A stretch of 64,000 nucleotides of DNA, from contig WHUX01000192.1 in assembly GCA_015179025.1 (NCBI GenBank), positions 37,333 to 101,332 of the forward strand, given 5' to 3'. The notes under the pieces were generated by a model. That model was not told the DNA's origin. It made no database searches and saw only the letters and a program-made list of their open reading frames with translations. Shown in pieces: positions 34,931 to 47,054 of the stretch (positions are counted from its first letter, which is position 1; each line of letters begins with the position of its first letter). Made by a program: the position numbers and the translations under genes. This stretch comes from Terfezia claveryi (taxonomy: Eukaryota > Ascomycota > Pezizomycetes > Pezizales > Pezizaceae).

Positions 34931-37582
34931 TAGTATCTAGGTCAGGATCTGGTTCTAGTGGTAAAGAAAAAGCTGTACTATCTATATTCCAACTACCGAA
35001 AGACTTCAAGCCTATTCCAGTCAAACTCGACAACATTGAGTCACTTACTGGCAAAGACAACTATAAAGTCTAGGCTGATACTGTCAAGATAATTATGAGA
35101 GGCATAAGTTGTAAGAAACTCATTATTGAACGACTTAAACCTGTAACAGATGTAATACAAGAAGAGAAATAACTCTTTGCAGCTATGGAAAATCAAGCTA
35201 TCTTCATACTAATACAGGTTATCAGCAAACCTATACTGAAGATTGTCTCTAAGTTTAATTTACTACACAAAATCTAAACTTATCTTAAAGACCAGTATTA
35301 TCATAATACTCCATTCTCTTTTATACATCAACTATACATACTCTTCAGCTTAGCCTCAACCTATACTCCTACTATGTCTTTCTCTGATTTTATCTAGCAA
35401 TATAAGACTGAGTGGTCTTGACTTTACTCTCTTACTAGCTCCTTAGATGAATATTGCAAATCTTTTCACATTTTCCTTAATAAGGATGAAGCCAAAAGAG
35501 ACATCCTCCTCTTCTTCGTCATCGAACATTACTCTTATATAGTAGACAACCTCTCAACTAAGTTCAACCTTATCTATACCGATGCAAAACTATACCTTCT
35601 CTCTATTGGTTCTGAAATCAAAAAACAGGACACTACTCTCTCTGTCTTCTTTAAGAAGAAAGGCAAGCCTCAACTATAGTAATTACAATAACAGAACAGC
35701 AGCTCTGATATGGAATGCACCTATTGCAAGAAGCATCAACTCGGTAAATATACAGGTCACACCTAGCAAAAATACTAGAAGTTAAAGAAGTCAAACAAGG
35801 ATAAGAAGAAGGATAAAAAGAAGGAGGACAAGAAGGAACAGGCACTTATTATTGATATCTCTAGTAGCTCTAATGATGAGGCTCTCAGTATTAGTAACCC
35901 ATCCCGAAAATCCATCTGGAAATTTTATACAGCATATAGTACTTATATGACCAATAACATAGGATACTTCGAGAACTTTTCAGAGGATAGTGGAACTGTA
36001 GAAGGAGCTGGCAATAATCTCCTTGAAGCTAAAGGAAAAGAGACAGTCCTCCTTAACTGTCTACTCCTTAACAGCTCTACTTTTACTGTTTGTCTTAGCA
36101 AAGTTCGATATATTCCTTCTCTTAGTTACTTACTGTTTTGTTAGAATACTGTCTGATCTCGTCTTTCTACTTTTTCTACAGACTCTAGATTTTATGTTAT
36201 AAAGAAAGGCAATAATTCTGTGTTATTTATAGTAGAATTTGTTGTAAGTCTCCCATTTATTATTGAGTCAAATAAAAGGGTATTAGTTTTCTCCTCTCAA
36301 AAATAATCGATTACTAGCATCAGGCATTCTAACATCAAGCCATTACTGTTCTTAAATATAAAGAACTCTACTCTGACAGTGATATTCTCCCAACACTACC
36401 TAATAACTATCATTGTGAGCTATGTATACTCACCAAATCTACTTACTCTGTCCCTAAGTCTACAATATCTCATATCTACAATATTCTCGAACTTATTTAT
36501 TCAGATCTTAGTAGTAAACTCCCCATACCCTCTTTTGATGGAGCAAGCTACTTTATTACACTTATTGATGACTACTCTCATACTTCTTAAGTTTACTTCC
36601 TTAAACAGAAATCCGACTTAATTAAATTAATCTAAGACTTTGTTACCTTAGTTGAAAAGTAAATATTATACTCTGTTAAATGGTTTCATACTCATAATGG
36701 TAGAGAGTATGTTAACAAAGATCTTGAACAGTTCATTAAGTCAAAAAGTATCATGCAGGAACTAACACCCTCTTACTCTCAGAAATCTAATGGTGTAGCT
36801 GAACGCTTCAACCAAACAATACAGAACATGATGAAGGCTATATTGACGAATATAGACAAAAGATTCTAAGCTGAAGCATGCTCAACTTTGACCTATCTCC
36901 CAAATCGATTACCTCATAGTACTGTCAAAGAGAAAACTCCCTATAAGGTCTTTCACAGTAATAAACCTACTATTTCTGACCTTCAACCCTTTGGTAAGGA
37001 ATGTTATATACATATACCTAAGGAATAATAACCTGCAGTAGAAAACTCCTACCACAGGCTAAGAAAGATATATTCATTGGTTATACTAATAGCACAACTA
37101 TCTATAAGGTCTATATACCTTCTAGAAAGCATACTTATATAGTTCGAGCATAAGATGTTACTTTTAGACTAAGCTCAACTCCAGAAGGGTTACCTCTATC
37201 TACATCTAACTCAACTAATCTATCATGGTTACTAACTATAAATACTGCTTCTTCCCTTGCTTCTCTACTTGAAGTAATCCTATATACTAGCTCAGAATTC
37301 CCAAATGAATATCTCTAGCAATAATGATATATATAAAATCCAAAACAAACAGAAGAATAGTATTTCAAAGGACACCCACTCATTCATATAGTATAGTTCC
37401 TTGGTATAACTCTTACCTATCTGACTGAAACAATATTAGACATAATGACTTCCTCACTACCTATTTTTCCAACATCAACTATAATATCATCTCCTTCTCC
37501 ACTAGCTCCCAAATCTATATCTAAACTAACTCCACAAGTTCACTTACCTCCTCCACCTCAGAATTAAGAAGAATATTCATTA
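34931..37582 (+). pseudogene. Copia gag, protease and integrase part
   Basis: The likely start codon has become ATA, before VSRSGSGSSGKEKAV. Gag reads FQLPKDFKPIPVKLDNIESL..DNYKVW with the Trp now a stop. A degenerate knuckle CTYCKKHQLGKY..GHT lies near 35716. The protease region near 35910 reads IWKFYTAYSTYMTNN where copia proteases have a D-S/T-G motif, so the active site is lost. The integrase core near 36670-36900 keeps HTHNGREYVNKD and GVAERFNQTIQNMMKA. Stops are spread along the length. It ends at the hAT-type insertion. Confidence 0.77.
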
Positions 37583-37590
37583 ATTACTTC

Positions 37591-38371
37591 TAGTGTGTGC
37601 ATCGGCCCGAGTCGAGGCGAGTTTGCCAACTATTTTTCCTACTCGACACCGACTTACGCCAATGGCAATCTATGAGAAGCCAACTTGCGCCGACTCGCCG
37701 GCTACTCATGAGTACTCGTCAAGCCCTTTTGTTATGGGGAACAGGCTAGCATCCTAGGGTCACCGGCCATATATACATGAAATTCGTGCATTCGCGGCTT
37801 ATATATATACATGAAATTCGTGCATTCGCGACTTATATATATACATGGAATTCGTGCATTCGTAGCTTATATATACACAGGGAAATCATGCATTCGAGTC
37901 TTATATATATACATGGAAATCATACATTCATGGCTTATATATATGCTTGCAAATCACGCATTTGCGGCTAATATATATACATAGAGTTCGTGTATTCGTG
38001 GCTAGTATGTATCGAATTCATGTATATATATACAGGCTGTGAATGCATGATTTTCATGTATATATATAAGCCGCGAATGCATGATTTCCAGGTATATATA
38101 TAAGCCACGAATGCACGAATTCTGTGTATATATATAAGCCGCGAATGCATGATTTCCATGTATATATGGGCGGCGAAGGTATCATAGGCTTCCAACCTAT
38201 TCCACATAACGAAAAGGCTTGGCGAGTACTCATCGGCTACTCGGTGCTGGCCCGAGTATTCCACAGAATCATGTAGCCGACTCGCCGAGTTTGAGGGTTG
38301 GACGAAACTCGGCCGTCAGCATGAGTCTTGGCGAGTCGGCGTAGGGAATACTCGACTCGGTGCGCACGCTA
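37591..38371. mobile_element. 781-bp non-autonomous hAT-type element with inverted internal repeat arrays
   Basis: Ends TAGTGTGTGC and (inverted) TAGCGTGCGC fit the hAT terminal pattern TAGNG. The flanking 8-bp direct repeat ATTACTTC (37583-37590, 38372-38379) is the hAT duplication length. Subterminal blocks are rich in CGAGTCG / ACTCGCC words in both orientations. The centre is two arrays of a roughly 32-bp unit facing each other. No transposase is encoded. It interrupts the copia coding region, which resumes right after it. Confidence 0.87.
37760..38170. repeat. Head-to-head arrays of a ~32-bp unit forming a large inverted repeat
   Basis: On the left, TTATATATATACATGAAATTC + GTGCATTCGCGGC repeats about seven times (37765-38005). 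On the right the inverse, GCGAATGCATGATTTCC + ATGTATATATATAAGCC, repeats about four times (38035-38170). Paired, they would form a long cruciform or RNA hairpin. Confidence 0.82.
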
Positions 38372-38379
38372 ATTACTTC

Positions 38380-39956
38380 TCTTTCTTAAAACTTTTAACA
38401 ATCTTTACCTAATGACCCCAACAATAGAAACTTCACCCAAATCGTTAGTGGAAAAATAGTTAGACTAATAACTATTACTAAGGCAGGTTGAGCTGTTTTT
38501 AAACCAATTAAATTCGGAACTACACAAGCTCTAATCATCTCTATAATCAGTACAAAGATATAGTTTGATGGTTGTTCTAGATTAATCGAAGACCCACCTG
38601 AAGTCTTTAATGAAGATAATGTAGAAGATAAAGTATTGATCACTTTAGTCTTATAATATGGTGATGAACTTCAAGCCTTTAAATAGGCTGTTAACTCACC
38701 TAATGAGAAAAAATAGAGAAAGGCTATGAATAATGAGTTAGAAGCTATAAAGGATTAAGATGTTTGGAAGGTGGTTCCAACACCACAAGATAGAAATATT
38801 ATTGGAAGCAAGTGGGTATTTAAAATTAAGTGAGATACTAATCGAAATATTGATTGATATAGGGCTTGTCTAGTTGCTCAAGGTTTCTCTCAATAACTCA
38901 GTATAGACTTCAATGAAATCTTTTCTCCTATTGTCCGATATGACTTTCTTTACCTCCTTATTGCTTTATCTACCCACTTCTAATGGGAACCTTAATAAAT
39001 GGATATCAAAGCAGCCTTCCTTTATGCCTCTTTAAATGAAATTATCTACATGAAACTCTCGGAAGGCCCCTAAATTGACGGCATGTGTGCTAAACTTAAT
39101 AGATCTATTTATGGATTAAAGCAGTCTCCTCGTCAGTGGTATAGATGATTAAAATCTTTCCTTCTGACAATAGCTTTCTCTGCTTGTGCCTTTGACTCTT
39201 GTATCTTTATCTATAACTCTGGTACAATCATACTTGCCCTTTATATTGATAATATTACTTTATTTGGATATAAAGACACAGTAATTATAAAGTCTACTAA
39301 ATAGTTACTTAAACGAGAGTATAAGTTAACTGATATGGGTAAATTACATTGGCTTCTAGGAATTCGAATTGAGTACTCTAGGTATAGTATCATACTATTC
39401 CAATTTTCCTACATTAATAAAATCCTTAAATATTTTGGTATGATGGACTACAACTCCATCACATTTCCTCTTGATTTGAACTATACTCTTTGACAATATA
39501 TAGATAAAGATGAGGTTACTGATATCTCCCTCTATCAACAAATCATTAGATTACTTATGTATGCAGTTATTGGAACACATCCTGACCTGGCTTATTCTAT
39601 AACTCTTCTCTCATAATTCTCTCACAAACCATCGAAGGATCATATTGGAGCAGTTAAATGAGCCCTATACTATCTTAAGGGTACTCACGACCTTACTTCG
39701 ACCTACAAACTTGAACAACCTCTTTTACTTAAAAGATTCACTGATTCAGACTTTGCTGGATGTCATGACACTCGACGGTCAACCTCAGGATATATCTTTA
39801 GGCTCACCTCTTGTACTATCTGCTAGAAATCATAAAAACAAAAATATGCGACAACCTCCACTACTGAAGCAGAATACATTGCTGATTTTTCTACTGCTAA
39901 ACAACAACTTTGGCTTCAAAATGCACTAAGTAAGCTTTCTATTAAAGATATTCCTT
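38380..39956 (+). pseudogene. Copia RT and RNase H part
   Basis: RT begins around DRNIIGSKWVFKIK (about 38790), then MDIKAAFLYASLNE (about 38999), SIYGLKQSPRQWY (about 39109) and the active site YIDN where YVDD is expected (39244-39255). RNase H has FTDSDFAGCHDTRRSTSGY (about 39740) and TTSTTEAEYIA. Numerous TAA/TAG/TGA codons replace Gln, Trp and Arg. The frame resumes at 46819 after gypsy-3. Confidence 0.8.
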
Positions 39957-39961
39957 CTACC

Positions 39962-40457
39962 TGTAACGAGGGCTCTGGGGGACAAGGTGACCAAGAGGTA
40001 CACCGGGGAAGTGGCAAGGGGCAATCGCACACATAGGAGTGCTACGTGTGTGATCTGGGGAAAGGCTAGGGTAAGACACACGTAGGAACGCTATGTGTGT
40101 GACCAGGGGAAGACTGAGACGGGGGGCAAGGGCAAGAGGCAAGAGGCAAGGGAGGCAGCTGTACTGCAGAGTTGTTTGTTCGAGACAAGGATGTGCACAA
40201 GGGAGGTACACAAGTGCTGGGGGAAGCAAGGTCCTGTATTGGGTATACAAGACGTTGGATGGGGATCCAACGAGAAGGCGGAGAGAGCAAGCTATATATA
40301 CAGGCTTCCTTCCTGGCCAAGGCCACCAGAAGGAATAAGGTTCCCGAGACCCCTTATCTCGGGAACAGAGATAATAACGATATCAATCAACAATAACGAG
40401 AGTCGGACGGAATCCCGTCCGACTCTCAAACCTGGCTAGGAAAGGACGGTTGTGACA
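39962..40457 (-). repeat. Gypsy-3 3' LTR
   Basis: Starts TGTAACGAGGGCTC; two CACACGTAG-type hairpins (about 40028-40050, 40077-40102). The purine-tract complement CTATCCTCCCTTTAGG follows at 40458. Confidence 0.9.
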
Positions 40458-40616
40458 CTATCCTCCCTTTAGGCTTGGAGCTCCAGCGACTAGGAGGCCT
40501 GGGCACGATAACCGGCAAAATCAACACAGGAAATAACAACAACAAGGTAAGGACAAAAACCCCAAATCCAAACAACAACAAGAACAGAAAAACAACAAGG
40601 ATGCAAAGTCACGACC

Positions 40617-43600
40617 TCAGTCGACTGGGCGAGGCTTCCTGAAGTATTGCTGTTGGAACAGGGTAACTAAATCCTGTGCATTCTCCAAGTCCTCTGCGGG
40701 TTGCCAGGTAGTCTCCTCATCCCCTACCCACTTGACCTTATACTGAACTCGCCCATAGCGTTTTCTGGAGTCTAGTACCTCCTCAACCTCCCACTCCTCT
40801 TCATCTGCGATCACCACTATAGGAGGTGGGGGTGCTTTTGCCCAGGAAGGGGATCGTTGGTGGCTGGCTCGATCTCCGAGACATGAACGACCGGATGGCG
40901 CTTAATATCCTTAAGGAAATCTCAGCCGGTAAGCATGAGTGCCCATAGCTGCTAACACCTCATAGGGGCCTAGGAACTTATGATCCAACTTAGGAGAGGG
41001 TCATTCTGTCCAGAAGTGTCTGCTAGAGAGCCATACCTTGTCTCCTGGTTGGTATTTGGGGGCCGGTAACCTAGACCCGTTAGCATATTCTGCTTGCCTG
41101 ACCTGAGCATAACCCAACTCAGTCTTCAGGGTAGAGTGGAGTTCAGAAATCTGCGTAGTGAACTCCTTGGCTGGGGCATTCTCCCTGACCTTGCGCAAAG
41201 GTGCTAGGGAGTCTATGAACCGAGGGTGCCAGCCATAATTGGCCAGGAATGGGGATAATTTCAGCGACTCGGAGAACTGGTTGTTGGCGGCAAATTCGCA
41301 GGTTGCTAGCAACGAAACCTAGTTGTTCTGCTGGTAGCTGACGAAGGCCCGCAGATACTATTTAATAATCGCATTCATCCTTTCCGATTGGCCATCTGTC
41401 TGGAGGTGGTAAGCTGTTGACAGACGAACTTTGATCCCCAGAAGTTCGTAGAAGGCTTGCCAGAATTCTGAGGTAAACTGAGGGCCACGGTTGGACACGA
41501 TCGATTGAGGGAGGCCATAGTACCGGAATACATTATTGAGGTAGAGGTTGGCTAACTCCGAAGTGGAGCAGGTATCCCGGCAAGGTATAACATACCTCAT
41601 CTTCGTCAACCGATCCACCACCATCAGGATGGCATTGAATCCCGAGTCCTTTGGCAACCCAGTTACAAAGTCCATGGTCAGGTGTTGCCAGGGCCGATCC
41701 GGGATCTCCAGGGGCTTCAAAGTTCCGTAGGGGGCATGACGATTGGGTTTTGCACGCTTGCAGATATGGCAGTTCCGTATGTACTGTTCTACCTCCTTTC
41801 GCTGGTCGATCCATGTGTATTGTCTAGCTAGTAGTTCTAATGTCTTAGCCACTCCAGGGTGACCTGCAGCCAGGGTATCATGGTGTTCCTTGATCAGCTG
41901 CATCCGCAGCTCCCCTTCAATTATATAGAGCCGATCTAGGTGGTATAGGAGACCATTCTGGGTAGTGCACTCGGCTAGGGAAATCTTGGTGTGACGGCGC
42001 TGTCCAGACTCCACTGCGGCGATTATATCCTTAACCAGGTCGTCCTCCGCATATGCTCATCATATCCGCAGAAGGAGATCTACTCCGGAGTTCGCTTCAG
42101 CTTTAGCACCAGCCTCAGCATCAGCATCAGCCTCAGCATCAGCATCAGCATCAGCATCAGCATCAGCATCAGCATCAGCATCAGCCACAGCAAGACTATT
42201 GGCCGCCAGGTCGAGATTTTCAGGTTTCAGTACCACTTGATTTTGGTACTTCAGCCTTTATCCCCCCTTTGGGAGATCTCCTGATCTCCTGGTCAGTGCG
42301 TCCGGCTTACCCCCAGCTTTTCCAGGCCGATACTTGATCTTGAAGTTGAACCGAGAGAGGAATTCCGACCACCTAGCCTGCCGTCGGTTGAGCAGCTTGG
42401 TAGTTGTAAAATACTCAAGGTTTTTGTGATCAGATAATACCTCGATAATCCCCTTGGCTGACTCTAGATGTGGCCTCCACTCCTCGAATGCCCTTATGAT
42501 GGCCATCAGCTCCTTGTCGTAGATCTCGTAGTTGCACTCAGCTGGGGAGTACTTTTTCGAGAAGTAGGCCACTGGGTGGAGGATGCCGTTGACATACTGA
42601 GAGAGGATTCCCGCGGAGACATAGTCAGAGGCATCGGTTTCGACGACACATTCCTTGTCAGGGTCGAAATGTGCCAGGATCGGTGCTGAGCAGAAGGCTT
42701 CCTTGAGGTTCTAAGAGGCAGATTGGGCTTCTGGATTCCAGTCGAAGCGCTGGTCTTTTTTGGTCAGTGTGGTAAGGGGGGCTACGATCTTCAAATACCC
42801 TAGAATGAACTGTAGGTAGAAGTTAGCGAATCTCAGGAAGGCTTGGATATCCTTGAGATTTGCTGGGATTTGCCATTCCTGGACAGCGGTAACCTTGTCA
42901 GGGTCCATCCTGATACCCTTCGTAGTGATGATTAGTCCCAGATACTTGATCTCCTGCACATGAAACTCGCATTTCTCGGGCTTGAGGTACAATCCATCTT
43001 GCTCCAGCTTTTCCAACACCTGCCGGACATGAATTTTGTATTATGCTAGGGTATTCGAATAAATCAAGATATCGTCAAGGTAAGCCGTGTAGAACACATC
43101 CAAGAAGTCTCGCAGTGTGTCATTAATGAAGTGTTGGAAAGAGGCCGGAGCGTTGGTTAAGCCGAAGGGCATGACATTGTACTCGAAGTGGCCATAGCGA
43201 GTTCGGAAGGCCGTTTTCTACTCCTCCCCCTCAGCAATCCGTACCAGGTTGTATGCCCCTCTCAAATCCAGTTTGGTGAACCATTTGGCCTTAGAAAGCC
43301 TAGCTAATGTCTCCCGAATTAGAGGCAGGGGATACCTATTCTTGACCGTTATCTCATTCAGCCCTCGATAGTCCACACATAGCCTAAGAGAACCATCCAA
43401 TTTCTTGACGAATAGCACCGGGGCGCCTGCTGGTGAGGAGCTGTGGCAAATGAAGCTCTTGTTGAGGTTTTCCTCCAAGTACTTCTTCAAAGCTTCCAGC
43501 TCTAACCGGGACATTCCGTAGAGGGGCCCATAGGGAGGAGTCTTACCCTCTATTAGTGGAATAGTATGGTCATAGGGTCGGTGGGGTGCGAGTTTCTCCG

Positions 43601-44437
43601 CGGCCTTTTCCGAGAACAGATCAATGAACTCGTGGTATTCATCCGGAACCAGGGACTTCCACTCCTCCTTAGGCCACATCTTATTAATCTCCAGGTTCAC
43701 CTCATATATAGACAGGGCATGAGCCTTCAGCTTGTGCCTCCTGGTGAGATAAGCGAAAGCCCCTGCTCTGATAAAGCTAATATTCAGAGGTTTTTGGGGA
43801 CTTAGGGGCATAGAGGGGACCGGGGAAACCGGGGGAATGGTGGTATTGATGTGTGCAGGCGGGAGTACCACCTGCGTAAGGTGGATTATTAGGGGTGGCA
43901 ATGCGCACAGCCCAGTGACAGTGGTTTTTGGATCCCCACAGTGTTTTTTACAATAAGGGCTGTTGAATTACAAGGTGTAAGAGCCGAAGCTGACTGATAT
44001 ATTGTGCATCCTAAGCTAGGGGATCCCAAGGACAATTGGGTACTTTAGCTTGGTTATGAATATTGGGAGATCTTCCGAGTGATCACCCATGGTGCTGGGC
44101 AGGTACGCGAGGTTGGTAATCGCCCCAAAAGAGATAGGGCGGCTATCGATAACATCAAGAAAGCGGGGAGTCTTTAGCTTGGAGGTTGGTATAGAGTTTT
44201 TACTGACGAAGGTCTGGTCAATGAATGCTATTCCTAAAGCACCACAATCTATGAGAGCTGATGTAACCACTGTTTTATCATTGAATTTGACAGTTATAGG
44301 TACAACGAAGTGCTCGCCAAACAGGCGAGACTCATCAACAGACATAGATGTAGGCAAGGAAAACGCAGACAAAGATAAATGACCTGGAACAGGTCCCTTG
44401 CTAGTGTCAGTAACTAGGCAAGGGACTCTCCTTTTCC
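40617..44437 (-). pseudogene. Gypsy-3 pol: protease to chromodomain, several lesions
   Basis: From 44437 down: protease with DCGALG in place of DCGASG (about 44250); pre-RT and RT (43901-43218, [21 protein letters not shown]); a frame break near 43040 in the YLDD region; RNase H (42572-42258); (DA)n linker encoded by a GCATCA repeat (42110-42187); H2C2 NCHICKRAK and integrase (41945-41358, [20 protein letters not shown] where the second catalytic Asp is now Asn); chromodomain EEEWEVEEVLDSRKRYGR (40817 down), end RKPRPVD at 40617. Inactive. Confidence 0.85.
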
Positions 44438-44438
44438 C
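44394..44438 (-). promoter_or_regulatory. Gypsy-3 -1 ribosomal frameshift signal
   Basis: GGGAAAA (44438-44432), 6-nt spacer, arms TCCCTTGCCTAGT and ACTAGCAAGGGA with 7-nt loop. Conserved although the coding region around it is decayed. Confidence 0.78.
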
Positions 44439-46282
44439 GACTCTTCAACCTCTTCGATCCGTGATTCGGATATGGTGTGGGTGGCCATCGAGCGGTTTTT
44501 GCAGAGGGGACATGCCGCGATGAAGTGGTCCCCTTTCCCACAGGCAATGCACAACCCATTGTTGTGGCAATGTTCCCTCTCTTCTTGTGTCAGGCGGGGC
44601 CTTCCTGATGATATATCTATGGGGGTGGTGCTGCCCGCCACCAGAGATGGGTGGGCTGGCATATTGGCTGTAGCTTGGGTCTAAGGGCTAGGGTTCTGGG
44701 GTCGAGTTTGTTGCTGGGGGTGCTGGGTTTTAACAGGAGGCCAATAGGTACTGGGGGCGCTAACCTGGACTCTCAACCTATCCATCTTTTGCTCCATCTT
44801 GGATGCCTGATCAATGAATTCATCCAGGGTTTTAACATCTGGAGATTGGAGGAGTGCTTGTTAGAGCTCAATATTGAGGCCTTCCTCGAACTGTTCCAGC
44901 TGCACCCGATCATTCCACTCCACCTCTGCTGCCAACCTTGAGAATTCTGCCACATATGTTGAGAGGTCATGGCCCTTCTGTTTTAGTGCTTGGAGAGTGC
45001 GATTTGCCGTACCCACGGGGTCTGGGTCTCCGAAGGCACAGTTGAGGATTGTGAGCAGAGCAGCAATATCAGGGAGGTTGAAGCAGTCATCGAGCATATA
45101 GGGTTAGACCTGGTCCAAAGCTCTGCCCTCCAATAGGCCGTATACATAAGCTAATTGGTGCTGAACGATAGGGAATTTTGTAGCATCCCCAGTTAGTTTG
45201 ATTTTGATGGAATTTTTTCAGGCTTTCTGTTACAGGCGAGCTGTAACTACGAGAATACTTTAAGGAAAAGGATAGATAGTAGCGGAGTAAAGTATAAACG
45301 CAGCTATAACTCGAGTGTAATGTGAACTCGATAAGAGTAAAGCTATATGAGACTTAGAACACCGCTTAGGTTTTATTGTATTAACTATGTAAAAGCGGTA
45401 GCTTATATAGAAGCGTTGATCTGATAATCCGTTATCAGATCTGACGACACTTCCTATAATGGCTTAGTAGCACTGACATCAGGTAGTTGCCTAGAACAGG
45501 AAGACGCTTCCTGTTTAGGAACTCTGCAGGCTGACATACATTGATTAGGCAGTCCGAACTACAATGCTTTGCAGTCAGGCTGTCTTACAGGAGATAAGCT
45601 TGAATACAATGAATAACAACATAGGAATATCATATATTAGAACATCATAGAAACACACTGAAGAGAATAGATGCACGAGATCCAATATCAGAGAACACAC
45701 ACTTCCTTTACCCAATCCCTTTAACGTCTGCACTCCCGACACACTACCCGCATCTGTATGGGTGATCAGGCCATCACAGTCAGCAATGTAGTAGGGTATT
45801 GGTTATCCCGGTGGAGGGTAGGTCCCTTACCTGAGTCATAACACTTTCAGGCGAGTCCTGTCGCCATTGAACTTTGGCGGGGTAGGTAGATCTTAGGTTT
45901 TGGGTGTTTGGGATGCTTAGGGTGCTGGGGCTGTTTGGAATCCGATCATGTCTAGGGCCCTATTTAGGGTCTGAATGGTTCTTCTTTCGTTGACTAAGTC
46001 GTTCTGGGCAGTCACGAGGTTGTTTTGGCAGGAGGCGAGGTTGGCCTGGCATGATAGGAGGTCTTCGGTGAGTATTGTGACTTCGTCATTGGCCCTGGTC
46101 TGTTTTTGTTGTCCTTCATGTATGGCCGATTCCAGTCGTTGGCCTAAGGCATCCACCGCCAGGTATATATCGATAATGGTCTGACGATAGCTGCCGAAAT
46201 CGGCCTGGTTCATGAGAATGGGTAGAGCTTGCCAGGCTTGAAATCTGGCTGCGAGCGCGGGAGTGGTGTCTTAGGCAGCCAT
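44414..46282 (-). pseudogene. Gypsy-3 gag, interrupted by a solo LTR
   Basis: Start ATG at 46282. N-terminal part MNQADFGSYRQTIIDIYLAVDALGQRLES and coiled coil, as in gypsy-1. The capsid is broken at 45844/45227 by the solo LTR; then LPDIAALLTILNCAFGDPDPVGTANRTL, and the knuckle CIACGKGDHFIAAC (about 44545). Stops occur near 46270 and 45110. Clearly the same gag type as gypsy-1. Confidence 0.83.
45228..45843 (-). repeat. Solo LTR of the gypsy-B family inside gypsy-3 gag
   Basis: A 616-bp TGTTACAGGC...CATAACA block flanked by perfect CTTTC copies (45223-45227, 45844-45848); removing it restores gag. A 622-bp relative lies at 48128-48749, the 3' LTR of gypsy-B. A lone LTR with target duplication indicates LTR-LTR recombination after insertion. 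Confidence 0.88.
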
Positions 46283-46306
46283 TGAGCGTACCGGTTGATT
46301 AGGGTG

Positions 46307-46658
46307 ATCCAACGTAGTATAACGAGGGCTCTGGGGGACAAGGCGACCAAGGGGTATGCCGGGGAAGTGGCAAGGGGCAATCGCACACATAGGAGCGCTA
46401 CGTGTGTGATCTGGGGAAAGGCTAGGGTAAGACATATGTAGGAACGCTACATGTGTGACCAGGAGAAGACTGAGATGGGGGGCAAGGGCAAGAGGCTAGA
46501 GGCAAGGGAGGCAGCTGTACTGCAGAGTTGTTTGTTCGAGACAAGGATGTGCACAAGGGAGGTGCACAAGCGCTGGGGGAAGCAAGGTCCTGTATTGGGT
46601 ATACAAGACGTTGGATGGGGATCCAACGAGAGGGCGGAGAGAGCAAGCTATATATATA
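46307..46658 (-). promoter_or_regulatory. Gypsy-3 5' LTR promoter and putative self-priming pair
   Basis: A TATA run at 46658-46649; ATCCAACGT at 46616-46608 (minus); complementary primer site ACGTTGGAT at 46315-46307, two bases after the LTR. Confidence 0.6.
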
Positions 46659-46813
46659 GGCTTCCTTCCTGGCCAAGGCCACCGGAAGGAATAAGGTTCC
46701 CGAGACCCCTTATCTCGGGAACAGAGATAACAACGATATCAATCAACAATAACGAGAGTCAGACGGAATCCCGTCTGACTCTCAAACCTGGCTAGGAAAG
46801 GATGGTTGTGACA
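46318..46813 (-). repeat. Gypsy-3 5' LTR
   Basis: 496 bp, matching 39962-40457. The first bases are TATAAC where TGTAAC is expected. Confidence 0.9.
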
Positions 46814-46818
46814 CTGCC

Positions 46819-47045
46819 CTCCCTTTTGACAATAATGGCTCTATCGATCTGTCTCATAATCCTTAAATCTCCCATAAATCAAAGTATTTTGATATTGCTT
46901 ACCACTTCGTCTGCAAACTTATTAACTCTGGCCCTATGATACTGTTATATATTCCTAGTAAATACAAACCAGTAGATATATCTATAAAGGCCTTTCTTGG
47001 TCCATAGTTCTCCTATTTCAAAGGATTAATTATAGGATAACAAGT
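46819..47045 (+). pseudogene. Copia RNase H, last part
   Basis: Continues from 39956: DNNGSIDLSHNP.., then KYFDIAYHFVCKLINSG and KAFLGPWFSYFKGLIIG-like wording with stops. This is the usual end of a copia RNase H, directly followed by the 3' LTR. Confidence 0.72.
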
Positions 47046-47054
47046 GAGAAGGAG

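Larger units (their letters stand above)
39962..46813 (-). mobile_element. Gypsy-3: chromodomain Ty3/gypsy element, moderately decayed
   Basis: LTRs 39962-40457 and 46318-46813 are both 496 bp; target CTACC (39957-39961) and CTGCC (46814-46818) differ by one transition. Removal restores the copia RNase H. Its gag is further split by a 616-bp solo LTR. Pol has stops and short deletions. Confidence 0.92.

Noticed and set aside
42110..42187. GCATCA repeat as a free microsatellite
   Set aside because: It is in frame inside gypsy-3 pol at the same position as the acidic linkers of the other copies.
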